Source: Chloroflexota bacterium (GTDB lineage Bacteria > Chloroflexota > JAHJIN01). Taken from it: a DNA stretch of 64,000 nucleotides. The position numbers and the translations under genes were made by a program. The number at the start of each line of letters is the position of its first letter. Position 1 is the stretch's first letter. Positions 20,788-30,363 of this stretch are shown here, in pieces. The stretch spans positions 1 to 64,000 of the forward strand of contig JAHJIN010000194.1 in assembly GCA_018823415.1 (NCBI GenBank), written 5' to 3'. Below the pieces are notes generated by a model. It saw nothing but the letters and a program-made list of their open reading frames with translations, did no database searches and was not told the DNA's origin.

Positions 20788-22212
20788 CTAGTCGCGGCGC
20801 ACCACGTTGATCAAGTCGCCGGTCGAGCCGTACACCTCGACGACCATGGGCATTTGGCCCACGGCGTGGGTGGAGCAACTCAGGCACGGGTCATGGGCGC
20901 GAATGGCAGCCTCGACGCGGTTCAGCATCCCCTCGGTGAGGTTGTTGCCGTCCACATAGCGCTTGGCGACCATGTCCACGCTCGTGTCCATGGCCCAGTT
21001 GTTGTTGCCGGTGGCAACGATAAGATTGACCTTGGTGAGCACGCCCTGCTCGTCTGTCTGATAGTGATGCCATAGCGTGCCGCGCGGGGCCTCGATGCAG
21101 CCCACGCCCTCGCCGGTGATGATGTTGCTGTCGGTCACGATGTCGTCACCCATGATGTCCGGGTCGTCCAGCAGTTCCTGAGCCCGCTCCAGAGAGTACA
21201 CGAGTTCGATGAGCCGGGCATAGTGGAACAGGAGCGTGGCCTCCACCGGCTTGCCGCCGTTGAGCGTTTTCCAGATCTTGTGCTCTTCGTTCGCCAGCGG
21301 CGTATGGATGAACTCGGCCACGTTCAGGCGGCCCAGCGGGGCCACGCGGTACGTGCCTTGAGGCCAGCCCAGCGCCTTGAGGTACGGGAACTTTAAGTAG
21401 CTCCAGTCCTCCACACGCTCGGCGACGTGATCCAAATAGTCAGCCGGATCGAACTGGACGAGGAACTTGCCCGCCGGGTCGATCACCCGGATGTCGCCCC
21501 CATACAGTTGCAGTGCGCCGTCTTCTCGCACCGTGCCCATATAGTTGCTGGGAAAGACCGCGAATTCCTCCACGACCTTTTGGTTCTTTTCCACCCAGTC
21601 CTTGGCGACCGCGATACCCAGTTGCGCGGTGGCAATGTGCTCCGGGATCTGGGCCAGCATCCACTCGCGGTCCTCAGGCTTGAGGGGGGCGTTGACGCCA
21701 CCGGGCACGGCAAAACGCGGATGAACGCGCTTTTCGCCCAGGCGGCGGATGATCTCCTGACCAAAGGCGCGCAGCTTGACGGCCTTGAGCGCCACGTCTG
21801 GCGCAGCCTGAATGATGCCCACCACGTTACGGATGGCCGGGTCGGCGTCAAAGCCCAGGATCAGGTCCGGGCCGGCCAACTCGAAAAAGTGCATACCGTG
21901 GCTCTGGATCATCTGCCCTTTGTGCATGAGCGAGCGCAGCAGGTGCGCAGTGTGCGGCGGCTTGACGCCGATGATGTTGTCACACGCCTTGGCCGAGGCC
22001 AGATGGTGGCTCACCGGGCAGATGCCACAGATGCGCGGCGTGATCTGGGGCATCTCAAAGTACATGCGCCCCTCGCTAAACTTTTCAAACCCACGAAACT
22101 CGTTGACGTGAAAGTAGGCTCGTTCCACCTGTCCGGCATCGTTCAGGTGAATGCTCACCTTGGCATGGCCCTCGATACGGGTTACAGGCTCGATGGTGAT
22201 CTTTTGTGCCAT
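20788..22212 (-). CDS. hoxH: [NiFe]-hydrogenase large (catalytic) subunit, cytoplasmic NAD(P)-linked type
   Basis: 474 residues. The L1 motif RICGICPVSHHLA near residue 60 and the L2 motif DPCLSCSTHAVGQMP near residue 450 give the four cysteines that bind the Ni-Fe centre. Cleavage by the maturation protease is expected after the His of L2, releasing about 20 residues. The N-terminus EPVTRIEGHAKVSIHLND and EFRGFEKFSEGR match HoxH-like (group 3) enzymes, which oxidise or evolve H2 in the cytoplasm. AGGAG lies about 10 bases before ATG 22212. Its neighbours are the small subunit and NuoE/F/G-like electron-transfer genes, so H2 is linked to NAD(P)H and probably ferredoxin. Confidence 0.95.
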   Translation of the reverse strand: MAQKITIEPVTRIEGHAKVSIHLNDAGQVERAYFHVNEFRGFEKFSEGRMYFEMPQITPRICGICPVSHHLASAKACDNIIGVKPPHTAHLLRSLMHKGQMIQSHGMHFFELAGPDLILGFDADPAIRNVVGIIQAAPDVALKAVKLRAFGQEIIRRLGEKRVHPRFAVPGGVNAPLKPEDREWMLAQIPEHIATAQLGIAVAKDWVEKNQKVVEEFAVFPSNYMGTVREDGALQLYGGDIRVIDPAGKFLVQFDPADYLDHVAERVEDWSYLKFPYLKALGWPQGTYRVAPLGRLNVAEFIHTPLANEEHKIWKTLNGGKPVEATLLFHYARLIELVYSLERAQELLDDPDIMGDDIVTDSNIITGEGVGCIEAPRGTLWHHYQTDEQGVLTKVNLIVATGNNNWAMDTSVDMVAKRYVDGNNLTEGMLNRVEAAIRAHDPCLSCSTHAVGQMPMVVEVYGSTGDLINVVRRD

Positions 22213-22264
22213 GAAAGCATCTCCTCTAGTCTGGCTGCTTGTAGCTGGCGCCAGCGACCAGCGG

Positions 22265-22804
22265 TCAGTCGTACTTTAGGTTTTCGTCCTTGAGATCCGG
22301 CATGCGGCCGGCCAATAGCTCGGTGAGTACGAACCAGATGGCGTCCGCCGATGGGGGGCACCCGGGCAGGTACACATCCACCGGCACCACCTGATCCACC
22401 GCGCAGGTCTCGATGGGCCGCCCCAGCTCGGGAGACATGGGGATTTTGCCATCCACGGTGCTTTCCGACTCGATGTACGCCCGGCGCAGGGCCTCGTCGG
22501 CCCCCACAAAGTTGCGCATGGTGACGATACCGCCAAATACGGCGCAGTCGCCCAGGGCGATGAGGATCTGGCAGCGGTCGCGCATCTGTTCGGTGACAGC
22601 CTTGTTGGTGGTATTGTTGACGGCGCCGGTGAGAATGCCCACAGTCACCCCATCCTTGTCGGGGTGCTTGAGGTCGGTAATGGGCGTGGCCCGCAGCTCG
22701 ACGTGTTCCAGCAGGGTCACGATCCGCTCGTCGATATCCAGCAGCGACATATGGCAACCCGCACACGCGGCCAGCCAGTCGCTCGCGACTTTGATCTTGG
22801 CCAT
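22265..22804 (-). CDS. hoxY: [NiFe]-hydrogenase small subunit
   Basis: 179 residues. The proximal [4Fe-4S] cluster ligands are visible in WLAACAGCHMSLLDI (the C-x-x-C near the N-terminus), LGDCAVFGGI in the middle, and VYLPGCPPSADAIW near the C-terminus. There is no twin-arginine signal, so the enzyme is cytoplasmic. The short length, without a distal cluster domain, fits HoxY/HydS-type subunits. It relays electrons from the large subunit to the NuoG-like partner encoded next upstream. AAGGAGGAG lies just before ATG 22804. Confidence 0.93.
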   Translation of the reverse strand: MAKIKVASDWLAACAGCHMSLLDIDERIVTLLEHVELRATPITDLKHPDKDGVTVGILTGAVNNTTNKAVTEQMRDRCQILIALGDCAVFGGIVTMRNFVGADEALRRAYIESESTVDGKIPMSPELGRPIETCAVDQVVPVDVYLPGCPPSADAIWFVLTELLAGRMPDLKDENLKYD

Positions 22805-22823
22805 TATCAGCTCCTCCTTCTAG

Positions 22824-24509
22824 TTAGCCCAACCGCTGAGCCAACGCCTGCAACGTGACCGTGTTGGCGGTCACGCCGGCCGGCGCATGAATGGTCGCTG
22901 CCACCCGATGGGTCTTGTTTTCCAGGTTGGTCAGGTGGCCCGATTGCTCGGCCCAGATGGGAGCGGGCAGCACCACGTCCGCGCGCTCGGTCAGGGGCGA
23001 GGCATAGCTGGCCTGCACCACCAAAAAGTCGGCGGCAGCGGCGGCTTCGGCCACGCGACCGTTGGCCCGGTCATCGCCCAGGAGCACATAGAGGCCCGGG
23101 GCCGACCGGAACTGGCCGTTCAGGCCGAGATTGGCCGCACCCACGGCATTGGCCCCCACCACCAGGGGCAGGAACTTGGCCTGGCCCACCAGGACCTTGA
23201 GCAGGTCGGCGGACTCGGGCGTGGTGCCGGCCCCATAGACCACGATGGGCTGGGCGGCTTCCAGGGCCAAGTTTACGGCCCGGCGCGCCTCTGGTGATAC
23301 CAGGGTGGCATATTCGGCCAGGCCATTGTCCTCGCCGCCGATGACTGCCAGCCGAGCGCCGTGGTCCAGGGCACGCTTGATGTAGCCGCTCACCACGCGA
23401 TGGTCTTCCATCACATCGGCGCCCACCAGCACCACCAGGTCAGCCTGCTCCACGTCAGCAAGTGCGGCGTCGGCGGGCAGGTCGGGCAAGGGAGCGGCGT
23501 GGGTCAGTGCGGCGTTCTGGAAGGCCTTGGTGACGGCGACCAGGGTTTCGTTGGTGGCACGGGGGGTGACCAGGGCGCCCACGTCGCCGGCTTGTTTCAG
23601 GCCGGCAGCAGCGGCATCCAGGGCCTCGTCCCACGATACCGCCACCTGCTGGCCGTCTTTTTTGACCAGCGGAGTCTTGAGGCGGGGGCGCCCATCGTAC
23701 AGCGGCTCAAAGCGCCCGGCCACGCAGAGCAAGCCATAGCTGGGCTCGACGTCCCACACGCTTTCGATGCGCAGCAGGTGGTTGGCCCGGCTCACCACGT
23801 TTACGGCACAGCCCAGGCTGCACGCAAAGCAGGTGGTGTGCATGCTGTCCACCTCTTTGTCGCGGCCCATGTAGGCGCTCTTGCGATCGATGAGCGACCC
23901 GGTGGGGCACACCTGGATGCAGGTACCGCAGGTGACGCAGGTGCTTTCGCCAAAGGGCGCTTGCAAATCGGCGCTAATCATGGACTTGGCGCCGCGCTCG
24001 CGCACACCCAGGGTGTGGTTGGCCGCGATTTCGGCGCAGGCGCGCACGCAGCGGCGGCACAGGATGCAGCGGTTGTGGTCCAGCACAAAGTATTCGCGTG
24101 AGGCGTCCACGGGCAAGGGCTCGTAGGGGCGCGGATACTTCCAGCTGTCCAGACCATATTGGTAGGCCAGGGCCTGGAGCTCGCAATCTCCGCTGGCCTG
24201 ACAGTACATGCAATAGTGGTTTCGTTCGGAGAACAGCAGTTCCAGGACGAACTTGCGAGATTCGACGCAGGCCGGTGATTCGGTCTGCACCACCATCCCT
24301 TCCGAAACCGGGAACGTGCAGGCCGGCTGAAGGGTACGCTGTTTTTCTATCTCCACCAGACAGATGCGGCAAGCGCCCCAACTGCTGAGGGCCGGATGAT
24401 AGCACAACTTGGGAACGCTGATCCCGGCGGCCTCGGCTGCTTGAAGCACGGTCTGGCCGGCCTCGGCCTGGATCTTTTGGCCATTGATGGTGATTTCCAC
24501 CTTTGCCAT
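22824..24509 (-). CDS. NuoG/HoxU-like iron-sulfur electron-transfer subunit
   Basis: 561 residues. Residues 1-80 form a [2Fe-2S] ferredoxin domain (Cys36, 47, 50 and a later Cys). Then come the His-Cys cluster region near HYCMYCQASGDC, two [4Fe-4S] motifs (CILCRRCVRAC, and CVTCGTCIQVCPTGSL), and the N-terminal Mo4Fe4S-type motif CFACSLGC. The C-terminal ~270 residues are a shortened molybdopterin-oxidoreductase-like domain, as in NuoG, without obvious cofactor ligands. It bridges hydrogenase and NAD(P)-reducing modules and corresponds to HydA of electron-bifurcating [NiFe] HydABCSL complexes or to HoxU with an extension. Confidence 0.88.
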   Translation of the reverse strand: MAKVEITINGQKIQAEAGQTVLQAAEAAGISVPKLCYHPALSSWGACRICLVEIEKQRTLQPACTFPVSEGMVVQTESPACVESRKFVLELLFSERNHYCMYCQASGDCELQALAYQYGLDSWKYPRPYEPLPVDASREYFVLDHNRCILCRRCVRACAEIAANHTLGVRERGAKSMISADLQAPFGESTCVTCGTCIQVCPTGSLIDRKSAYMGRDKEVDSMHTTCFACSLGCAVNVVSRANHLLRIESVWDVEPSYGLLCVAGRFEPLYDGRPRLKTPLVKKDGQQVAVSWDEALDAAAAGLKQAGDVGALVTPRATNETLVAVTKAFQNAALTHAAPLPDLPADAALADVEQADLVVLVGADVMEDHRVVSGYIKRALDHGARLAVIGGEDNGLAEYATLVSPEARRAVNLALEAAQPIVVYGAGTTPESADLLKVLVGQAKFLPLVVGANAVGAANLGLNGQFRSAPGLYVLLGDDRANGRVAEAAAAADFLVVQASYASPLTERADVVLPAPIWAEQSGHLTNLENKTHRVAATIHAPAGVTANTVTLQALAQRLG

Positions 24510-24605
24510 TGTGCGATTTACCTCCTGTTTGGGGGGAAACTGGCGCCCGATTGCGCACTCTTTCCCGCTTCCTTGTTTACTACCGCCATGAACACTACTA
24601 ACTTG

Positions 24606-25001
24606 TTACGATTCTTGTCCTGCGGCCTGGCCCAGGAACCGTTCGACTTCTTTGAGCAGCCGATCCAGCGCTATCGGCTTGGTCAAAAAGGTGTCGATGT
24701 GGATGTATTCGTCCGTCGGGAACAGGGCTGCATAGTCGATATTGGCGATGGATGTGACCATCAGGATGGGGATCTCGCGATATGCGGGATTGGCATACAT
24801 CATCTCGCTCATGTGCAGTCCATCCAGGACGCTGGACATAACCACGTCCAGGATCACCAGATCGGGCTGCTCTTCCCGAACCTTGACCAGACCTTGGTCG
24901 CCGTTGCTAGCACTGATCACCTCGTAGCCCTGGGATTCCAGGACGAGCTGGGTGGTGTGTACAAAGTCTGGGTCGTCGTCCACGATCAGAATCTTGCTCA
25001 C
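24606..25001 (-). CDS. Stand-alone response-regulator receiver protein
   Basis: 131 residues with only a receiver domain. KILIVDDDP gives the acidic pocket, LVILDVVMS the phosphorylated Asp, MVTS the conserved Ser/Thr and FLTKPI the conserved Lys. No output domain is present. GTG 25001 is preferred because AGGAGGAAGAAAGG lies upstream; an ATG at 25037 would overlap the NuoF-like gene by 19 bases. Its place inside a hydrogenase operon, between the NuoG-like and NuoF-like genes, suggests a role in assembly or activity control, possibly with the operon's HATPase proteins acting as kinase-like partners. That role is inference. Confidence 0.88.
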   Translation of the reverse strand: MSKILIVDDDPDFVHTTQLVLESQGYEVISASNGDQGLVKVREEQPDLVILDVVMSSVLDGLHMSEMMYANPAYREIPILMVTSIANIDYAALFPTDEYIHIDTFLTKPIALDRLLKEVERFLGQAAGQES

Positions 25002-25018
25002 CCTTTCTTCCTCCTCTG

Positions 25019-26293
25019 CTACGACGCTGTGATGCATCGCTGGTGCTTGATGTGGTATTCGTATTCCTCCCGAAAGTGCTTGATGCTAGAGAGGACCGGA
25101 TTGATGGCCGCGTCGCCCAGGGGGCAAAAGGTGTGGCCCAGCATCCCTTGACACAGCCCTAACAGCCGGTCAATGTCGCCCTGCTGGCCCCGTCCTTCTT
25201 TGATGCTCTGCAAGAGACTCGACAACTGCTGAGTGCCCACCCGACAGGGGGTGCACTTGCCGCACGTTTCGTGGGCAAAGAAACGGGTCAGGCGCAGCGC
25301 CGCATCGACGATACAGGCGTCCTCGTCCATGACGGTGATGCCCCCGGTGCCCAACATGGAGCCGGCGGCTTCCAACGCTTCAAAGCTCATCGCGGTATCC
25401 AAATAGTCGGCCGTCAGCATGGGCGTAGAAGCTCCACCGGGGATGACGGCTTTTACACGTTTGTCGTTACGGACACCACCCGCGTGTTCATAGATGATCT
25501 CGCGCAGGGGGGTGCCCAGAGGCAACTCGTAGTTGCCGGGCTTGTTCACATGGCCGCTGACACAGAATATTTTGGGGCCGGTGCTCTTTTCGGTGCCGAT
25601 CCGGGCGTACCATTCAGGCCCCCGCAAGATGATGTGGGGTACGTTGGCTAGGGTCTCTACGTTGTGAACCAGCGTGGGTTGCTGATACAGCCCTACCTGG
25701 GCCGGATACGGTGGCTTGATCCGGGGCTCGCCGCGCTTGCCCTCCAGGCTCTCCAGCATGGCCGTCTCCTCACCGCAGATGTAGGCCCCGGCCCCGCGAT
25801 GCACCGAGAGGTCCAGGTCAAAGCCGGAATTCAGGATGTTCTGGCCCAGGAAACCCCGCGCATAGGCATCGTCGATGGCCTTCATCCAGCGCTTGACCCC
25901 GGTAAAGAACTCGCCCCGGATATACACAAAGGCCCGGCGCGCCCCCACGGCGTAGGCGGCAATGATGACGCCCTCGATGACCGAGTGGGGGTCGCGTTCG
26001 ATGAGCAGCCGGTCCTTGAAGGTGCCCGGCTCCCCCTCGTCGGTGTTGACACACACGTATTTGGTTACGGCCGGATCCTTGGGCATAAAGCTCCACTTCA
26101 GGCCGGCCGGGAACGCCGCACCACCACGTCCCCGCAGCCCCGACTTTTTGACCATCTCGATCAGGTCGTCCGGCGTATAGTCACGAAGGGCCTTGTGGAG
26201 GGCCAGGTAACCGCCCCGTTTGAGGTAAACGTCGATGCGGTCCGAGTTGGGGATCTCGACATTGCGCAGCAGGATCTTTTCGGATAGGTTCAT
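25019..26293 (-). CDS. NuoF/HydB-like NAD(P)H and FMN-binding subunit
   Basis: 424 residues. SGLRGRGGAAFPAGLKW gives the FMN-binding glycine loop, NTDEGEPGTFKDR and GAGAYICGEETAM belong to the NADH/FMN site, and CGKCTPCRVG with a later HTFCPLG supplies the N3-type [4Fe-4S] cysteines. It lacks both the N-terminal thioredoxin-like domain and the C-terminal ferredoxin domain of clostridial HydB, so it is of core NuoF length. It is one of two NuoF-type subunits in the operon. It should exchange hydride with NAD(P) and pass single electrons to the NuoE and NuoG partners. Confidence 0.92.
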   Translation of the reverse strand: MNLSEKILLRNVEIPNSDRIDVYLKRGGYLALHKALRDYTPDDLIEMVKKSGLRGRGGAAFPAGLKWSFMPKDPAVTKYVCVNTDEGEPGTFKDRLLIERDPHSVIEGVIIAAYAVGARRAFVYIRGEFFTGVKRWMKAIDDAYARGFLGQNILNSGFDLDLSVHRGAGAYICGEETAMLESLEGKRGEPRIKPPYPAQVGLYQQPTLVHNVETLANVPHIILRGPEWYARIGTEKSTGPKIFCVSGHVNKPGNYELPLGTPLREIIYEHAGGVRNDKRVKAVIPGGASTPMLTADYLDTAMSFEALEAAGSMLGTGGITVMDEDACIVDAALRLTRFFAHETCGKCTPCRVGTQQLSSLLQSIKEGRGQQGDIDRLLGLCQGMLGHTFCPLGDAAINPVLSSIKHFREEYEYHIKHQRCITAS

Positions 26294-26297
26294 CGCC

Positions 26298-26768
26298 TCA
26301 CCTCATCGCTAGGTGGTCCAGCAGCCGGTCCACCTTGTCTGGTGTCATGTTCTCGTATAGCTCGTCGTTGACACGCAGAGTGGGTGCCGTGCCGCAGGAA
26401 GCCAGACATTCCACCGTTTGCAGGGTAAAGAGGCCATCCGCCGTGGTCCCTCCCACCTTGATGCCCAACTTTTGCTCGATGTAATCCACCAGTCGCTCGG
26501 CCCCGTCTACCAGGTGACAGGTGAGCCCTTCGCACACCTGAAGGACATAGCGCCCCACCGGCTGGGTATGAAACAAGGAGTAGAAACTGGCAGTGCTGTA
26601 GACATCCGTGAGCGACAGGTTCAACCGCTCGGCTGTTCGTTGAAAAGCCTCTTCGGTCAGATAGCCATGCCGCTGTTGCGCGATGTATAGCGCGGTGAGC
26701 AGCATGGATCTCTGAGATTGCGCCTCGGCTGGTGAGCGCGAACGGTTATCTTGTTCCTCTGGGGACAT
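26298..26768 (-). CDS. NuoE/HydC-like [2Fe-2S] subunit
   Basis: 156 residues with the thioredoxin-like [2Fe-2S] fold. Cluster cysteines lie in VCEGLTCHL and CLASCGTAP, and YSTASFYSLF is the typical helical N-terminal part. It has 4 bases between its stop and the next start, pairing it with the NuoF-like gene downstream. A second NuoE-like gene lies at 30929. An AGGAGG-type site lies close to ATG 26768. Confidence 0.92.
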   Translation of the reverse strand: MSPEEQDNRSRSPAEAQSQRSMLLTALYIAQQRHGYLTEEAFQRTAERLNLSLTDVYSTASFYSLFHTQPVGRYVLQVCEGLTCHLVDGAERLVDYIEQKLGIKVGGTTADGLFTLQTVECLASCGTAPTLRVNDELYENMTPDKVDRLLDHLAMR

Positions 26769-26808
26769 AGGACCTCCTTTCGTGATGTGTGACGCGTCAG
26801 ATGATGTG

Positions 26809-29800
26809 CTACGCTTCGCTCATTACCTCCACCAGGAACATCTCGGGCACCGGGGCAGGATAGTATTCGCCGCGCTTTTCTAGCCATTCCAGGTCACAGC
26901 GCAGGCAGCGCTTGCATTCTTCTTCGACGGCATGGCGATCCAGACCCAGCTCCACCTCGGCATAGCAGGCGCGCCGCTCGGTGATGGGCAGCTCGGACAT
27001 TTCGGGGCGCCGGGCCTCCGCATAGTCGTCCAGGTTGAATTGCTGGGGCACAAACTGGTACGGCGGGTCATAGACGGGCCGGACATAGTCGCCGGTGCGC
27101 AGATAGTGATCCACGGCCACGGCGGCCTTGTTCCCGCCGGCCACGGCCTCAATGACGGTGGCCGGGCCGGTGGCCGCGTCGCCCACGGCAAAGACGCCGG
27201 GCTGAGACGTGACCAGGGCCTTGTTGGTCTTGAGGGTGGTGTCGCGGTTGGTTTCCACACCGCTGTCACGGAGGGTTTCCAGATCCACTTCTTGGCCGAT
27301 GGCCGGGATCAGGATGTCGGCCTCCAGGGTAAACTCGGAGCCGGGGATGGGCACCGGCCGGCGGCGGCCGCTGCGATCCCAGTCGCCCAGTTCCTGGTGT
27401 TGGCACACCACGCCGGTCAGATGTTCGTTGCCCAGCACCTTGACCGGGTTGGTGAGAAAGTGGTAGATGATGCCCTCGTCCTCGCAGGCTCGGACTTCGG
27501 CCAGATAGGCCGGCATGTCGGCGCGGGTGCGGCGATAGACCAGGTGGACCATGCCGGCGCCCTCGCGCCAGGCCGTGCGGGCCGCGTCGATGGCGACGTT
27601 GCCACCGCCCACCACCACCACGGTCTTGCCTTCCAGGTCGGGGGCCTGGCCCAGAGCCACGTCACGGAGATAGTCCATGCCGTGGTAGACGCCCTTTTTA
27701 TCCTCGCCCTCGAGGCCCAGCTTGCGGCTCTTGTGCGCGCCCAGCGCCAGGACGATGGCCTGGTAGCCGTCTTGCTTGAGGCTGTCGATGGTGAAATCCT
27801 GGCCCAGGGCCTGGTTGTAGCGAATCTCGACGCCGGCGCGCTCGATGTTGGCGATCTCCTCGGTCAGCGTGTCACGGGGCAGGCGATAGTCGGGTATACC
27901 CACGGCCATCATGCCGCCACCCACCGGCAGCTTTTCCAGGACGGTGACCGGGTAGCCCATCTGGGCCAGGCGCAGGGCAGCGGTGAGGCCGGCCGGGCCA
28001 GCGCCCACCACGGCCACCTTTTCGGCCTTGGGCTCGCCCAGTTTCTCCGGGGTCCACGGGTGCTTGATCTCGGTATCGGCCATGTAGCGCTTGATGGCGC
28101 GGATGGCGATGGGCTCGTCGATGTCGGCCCGGCGGCAGCGGTCCTCGCAAAAGGCCGGGCATACACGCCCGCAGGCCAGAGCAAAGGGGTTGCGCTGGCG
28201 ATGCACATCCAGGGCCTCGGCAGTTTTGCCCTGGGCGGTGAGGGCGATATACGTCGGCACGTCTACCCCGGCGGGACAGGCGTTCAGGCAGCGGGCCTCT
28301 ACCAAGGCCTCGCAGGACCCGGCGCGGCAGTACTTGTCTTCGATGTGCTCGATGTACTCGTCCATAAAGTAGCGCAGGGTGCTCATCACCGGGCCGGGAG
28401 TGAGCTGCCCCAGGGCACACAGCGAGTTCCGGTCCATTCCAGTAGCCAGGCCGCGAATGGTATCCAGGTCTTCCATGCGCCCCTCGCCATTGCTGATGCG
28501 AGTTAGCACCTCTAGCAGGCGCTTGCCGCCCACGCGACAGGGCACGCACTTGCCGCAGCTTTCGGCCTGGGCAAAGGTGAGAAAGAACTTGGAGAGTTCC
28601 ACCATGCAGGTGTCTTCGTCCACCACGATCATGCCGCCCGAGCCCATGACCGCGCCCACCTCTTTGAGCGAGTCAAAGTCGATGGGGATGTTCAGGTGCT
28701 CAGCAGGGAGACAGCCACCCAGCGGGCCGCCGGTCTGCACGGCCTTGAATTGCTTGCCGTTCAGGATGCCGCCGCCGATGTCAAAGACGACCTCGCCCAT
28801 GGTGATGCCCATCGGCACTTCCACCAGACCGGTGTTGTTGACCTTGCCGGTGAGGGCAAAGATGGCGGTGCCGGGGCTGCGATCTGGCCCGATGGCGCGG
28901 AACCAGTCGGCGCCGTTCAGGATGATCTGGCTGACGTTGGCATAGCTCTTGACGTTGTTGAGGTTGGTGGGCTTGCCCCACAGACCCTTGACGGCCGGGA
29001 ATGGAGGTCGTGGGCGCGGCTCGCCGCGCCGGCCCTCGATAGAGGCCAGCAGCGCCGTCTCTTCGCCGCAGACAAAGGCCCCCGCGCCTTCTTTGATGCG
29101 CAGGTGGAAGGAAAAATCGGTCCCCAGGATGTTGTCGCCCATCAGGCCATATTCTTCGCACTGGGCGATAGCGGTCTTGAGGCGCTTGATAGCCAGGGGA
29201 TATTCGGCGCGGCAATAGATATAGCCCTCGGTGGACCCCACGGCGTAGGCGCAGATCATCATCCCCTCGATGAGCGAGTGAGGGTCGCCTTCCAGGATGC
29301 TGCGGTCCATGAACGCGCCGGGGTCGCCTTCGTCGGCGTTGCACACCACGTACTTTTGGTCGCCCGGGGCGCGAGCGGTGAATTGCCATTTGAGGCCGGT
29401 GAGGAACCCGGCACCGCCCCGGCCCCGCAGGCCCGAGGCCTTGACCTCTTCGATGACCTCGTCCGGGGCCATCTCGCCCAGGACCTTGCTCAGGGCCTGA
29501 TAGCCATCCCGGGCAATGTACTCGTCGATGCTCTCCGGGTCAATGAGGCCGCAGTTGCGCAGGGTAATGCGCATCTGTTTGCCATAGAACGGGATGTCGT
29601 CATAATACGGCAGGGCGGTCTGGTTGGCCGGGGCCTTGTAGACCAGTTCTTCTACCACGCGCCCCTTAACTAGGGTTTCTTCTACCAGTTGCGGCACGTG
29701 CTCGGGCAACACCTGGCAGTAAAAGATGCCCTCGGGATAGATGATCATCACCGGTCCCATGGCACAAAAACCACGGCAACCCGTGTGAATTAGGCGGACC

Positions 29801-29925
29801 TCGTCCTGCAAACCTCGGCGCTCGATCTCGTCCGTCAGGGTCCGGAACGTCTCTGTGGAGCGCGAGGCCGTGCAGCCAGTGCCGCCGCAGACCAACACGT
29901 TGGCCCGATAGAAAGGTTCGGCCAT
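26809..29925 (-). CDS. NuoF-type diaphorase fused to GltD/NfnB-like NAD(P)H oxidoreductase
   Basis: 1038 residues with four parts. Residues ~1-95 are a thioredoxin-like [2Fe-2S] domain (CGGTGCTAS, CRGFC). Residues ~115-545 are a complete NuoF module with SGLRGRGGAGFLTGLKW and CGKCVPCRVG. Residues ~550-640 are a GltD-type N-terminal iron-sulfur domain (CLNACPAGVDVPTYIA and ACGRVCPAFCEDRC). Residues ~645-960 are a two-nucleotide-fold flavoprotein (VVGAGPAGLTAALRL for FAD, VVVVGGGNVAIDAART for NAD(P)H). The tail has ECKRCLRCDLEW. Clostridial HydB has 2[4Fe-4S] ferredoxin domains where the flavoprotein sits here. This gives a second flavin site, which would allow electron confurcation or NAD/NADP exchange; that is inference. 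Confidence 0.9.
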   Translation of the reverse strand: MAEPFYRANVLVCGGTGCTASRSTETFRTLTDEIERRGLQDEVRLIHTGCRGFCAMGPVMIIYPEGIFYCQVLPEHVPQLVEETLVKGRVVEELVYKAPANQTALPYYDDIPFYGKQMRITLRNCGLIDPESIDEYIARDGYQALSKVLGEMAPDEVIEEVKASGLRGRGGAGFLTGLKWQFTARAPGDQKYVVCNADEGDPGAFMDRSILEGDPHSLIEGMMICAYAVGSTEGYIYCRAEYPLAIKRLKTAIAQCEEYGLMGDNILGTDFSFHLRIKEGAGAFVCGEETALLASIEGRRGEPRPRPPFPAVKGLWGKPTNLNNVKSYANVSQIILNGADWFRAIGPDRSPGTAIFALTGKVNNTGLVEVPMGITMGEVVFDIGGGILNGKQFKAVQTGGPLGGCLPAEHLNIPIDFDSLKEVGAVMGSGGMIVVDEDTCMVELSKFFLTFAQAESCGKCVPCRVGGKRLLEVLTRISNGEGRMEDLDTIRGLATGMDRNSLCALGQLTPGPVMSTLRYFMDEYIEHIEDKYCRAGSCEALVEARCLNACPAGVDVPTYIALTAQGKTAEALDVHRQRNPFALACGRVCPAFCEDRCRRADIDEPIAIRAIKRYMADTEIKHPWTPEKLGEPKAEKVAVVGAGPAGLTAALRLAQMGYPVTVLEKLPVGGGMMAVGIPDYRLPRDTLTEEIANIERAGVEIRYNQALGQDFTIDSLKQDGYQAIVLALGAHKSRKLGLEGEDKKGVYHGMDYLRDVALGQAPDLEGKTVVVVGGGNVAIDAARTAWREGAGMVHLVYRRTRADMPAYLAEVRACEDEGIIYHFLTNPVKVLGNEHLTGVVCQHQELGDWDRSGRRRPVPIPGSEFTLEADILIPAIGQEVDLETLRDSGVETNRDTTLKTNKALVTSQPGVFAVGDAATGPATVIEAVAGGNKAAVAVDHYLRTGDYVRPVYDPPYQFVPQQFNLDDYAEARRPEMSELPITERRACYAEVELGLDRHAVEEECKRCLRCDLEWLEKRGEYYPAPVPEMFLVEVMSEA

Positions 29926-29977
29926 AATGCGTCCTCCTCTAACGAATTGTCCGATCTACCAGTTTATCAATTTCCAT

Positions 29978-30346
29978 TTAGGACACGCGCGCCAGTACTA
30001 AATCGTCTACCACGCGGCCGTTGATGAGGTGCTCTTCGATGAGCCGGGGCACCATGGTGGCCTTGACATTGGCATAGGTGATACGGCCGGTGCCGGCCTG
30101 CTCAATGTCCACCAATGGTTCCGAGGCGCACATGCCAATGCACCCTACGGTGGTCACGTGGGCGTCGATCTCGCGTTTCTGGAGTTCCTCCAGGATCGCG
30201 TGCATGGTCTCTCGAGCACCAGCAGCGATGCCGCACGTCCCCATCCCCACGATGATGGTGGTGCCGGTGTCCAGTCGGACCTTGAGGTCCTTTTGAGCTT
30301 CTTCCCGAACGCGCTTCAGGTCGTCCAAGCTCTTGAGTTTGGGCAT
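29978..30346 (-). CDS. HndB-like thioredoxin-fold [2Fe-2S] ferredoxin
   Basis: 122 residues. An N-terminal coiled region (SLDDLKRVREEAQKDL) is followed by the thioredoxin-like [2Fe-2S] fold with IIVGMGTCGIAAGA and VGCIGMCASEP supplying four cysteines. This matches HndB of NADP-reducing hydrogenases and its relatives in clostridial HydABC operons. ATG 30346 is used with GGAGG 6 bases upstream; the frame extends further but without a site. It probably shuttles electrons to the NuoF-type subunits. Confidence 0.88.
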   Translation of the reverse strand: MPKLKSLDDLKRVREEAQKDLKVRLDTGTTIIVGMGTCGIAAGARETMHAILEELQKREIDAHVTTVGCIGMCASEPLVDIEQAGTGRITYANVKATMVPRLIEEHLINGRVVDDLVLARVS

Positions 30347-30363
30347 GTTTTCCTCCGTATTGC

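Noticed and set aside
26932-28506. 524-codon plus-strand open frame
   Set aside because: Antisense to the NuoF-GltD fusion gene; no recognisable motifs.
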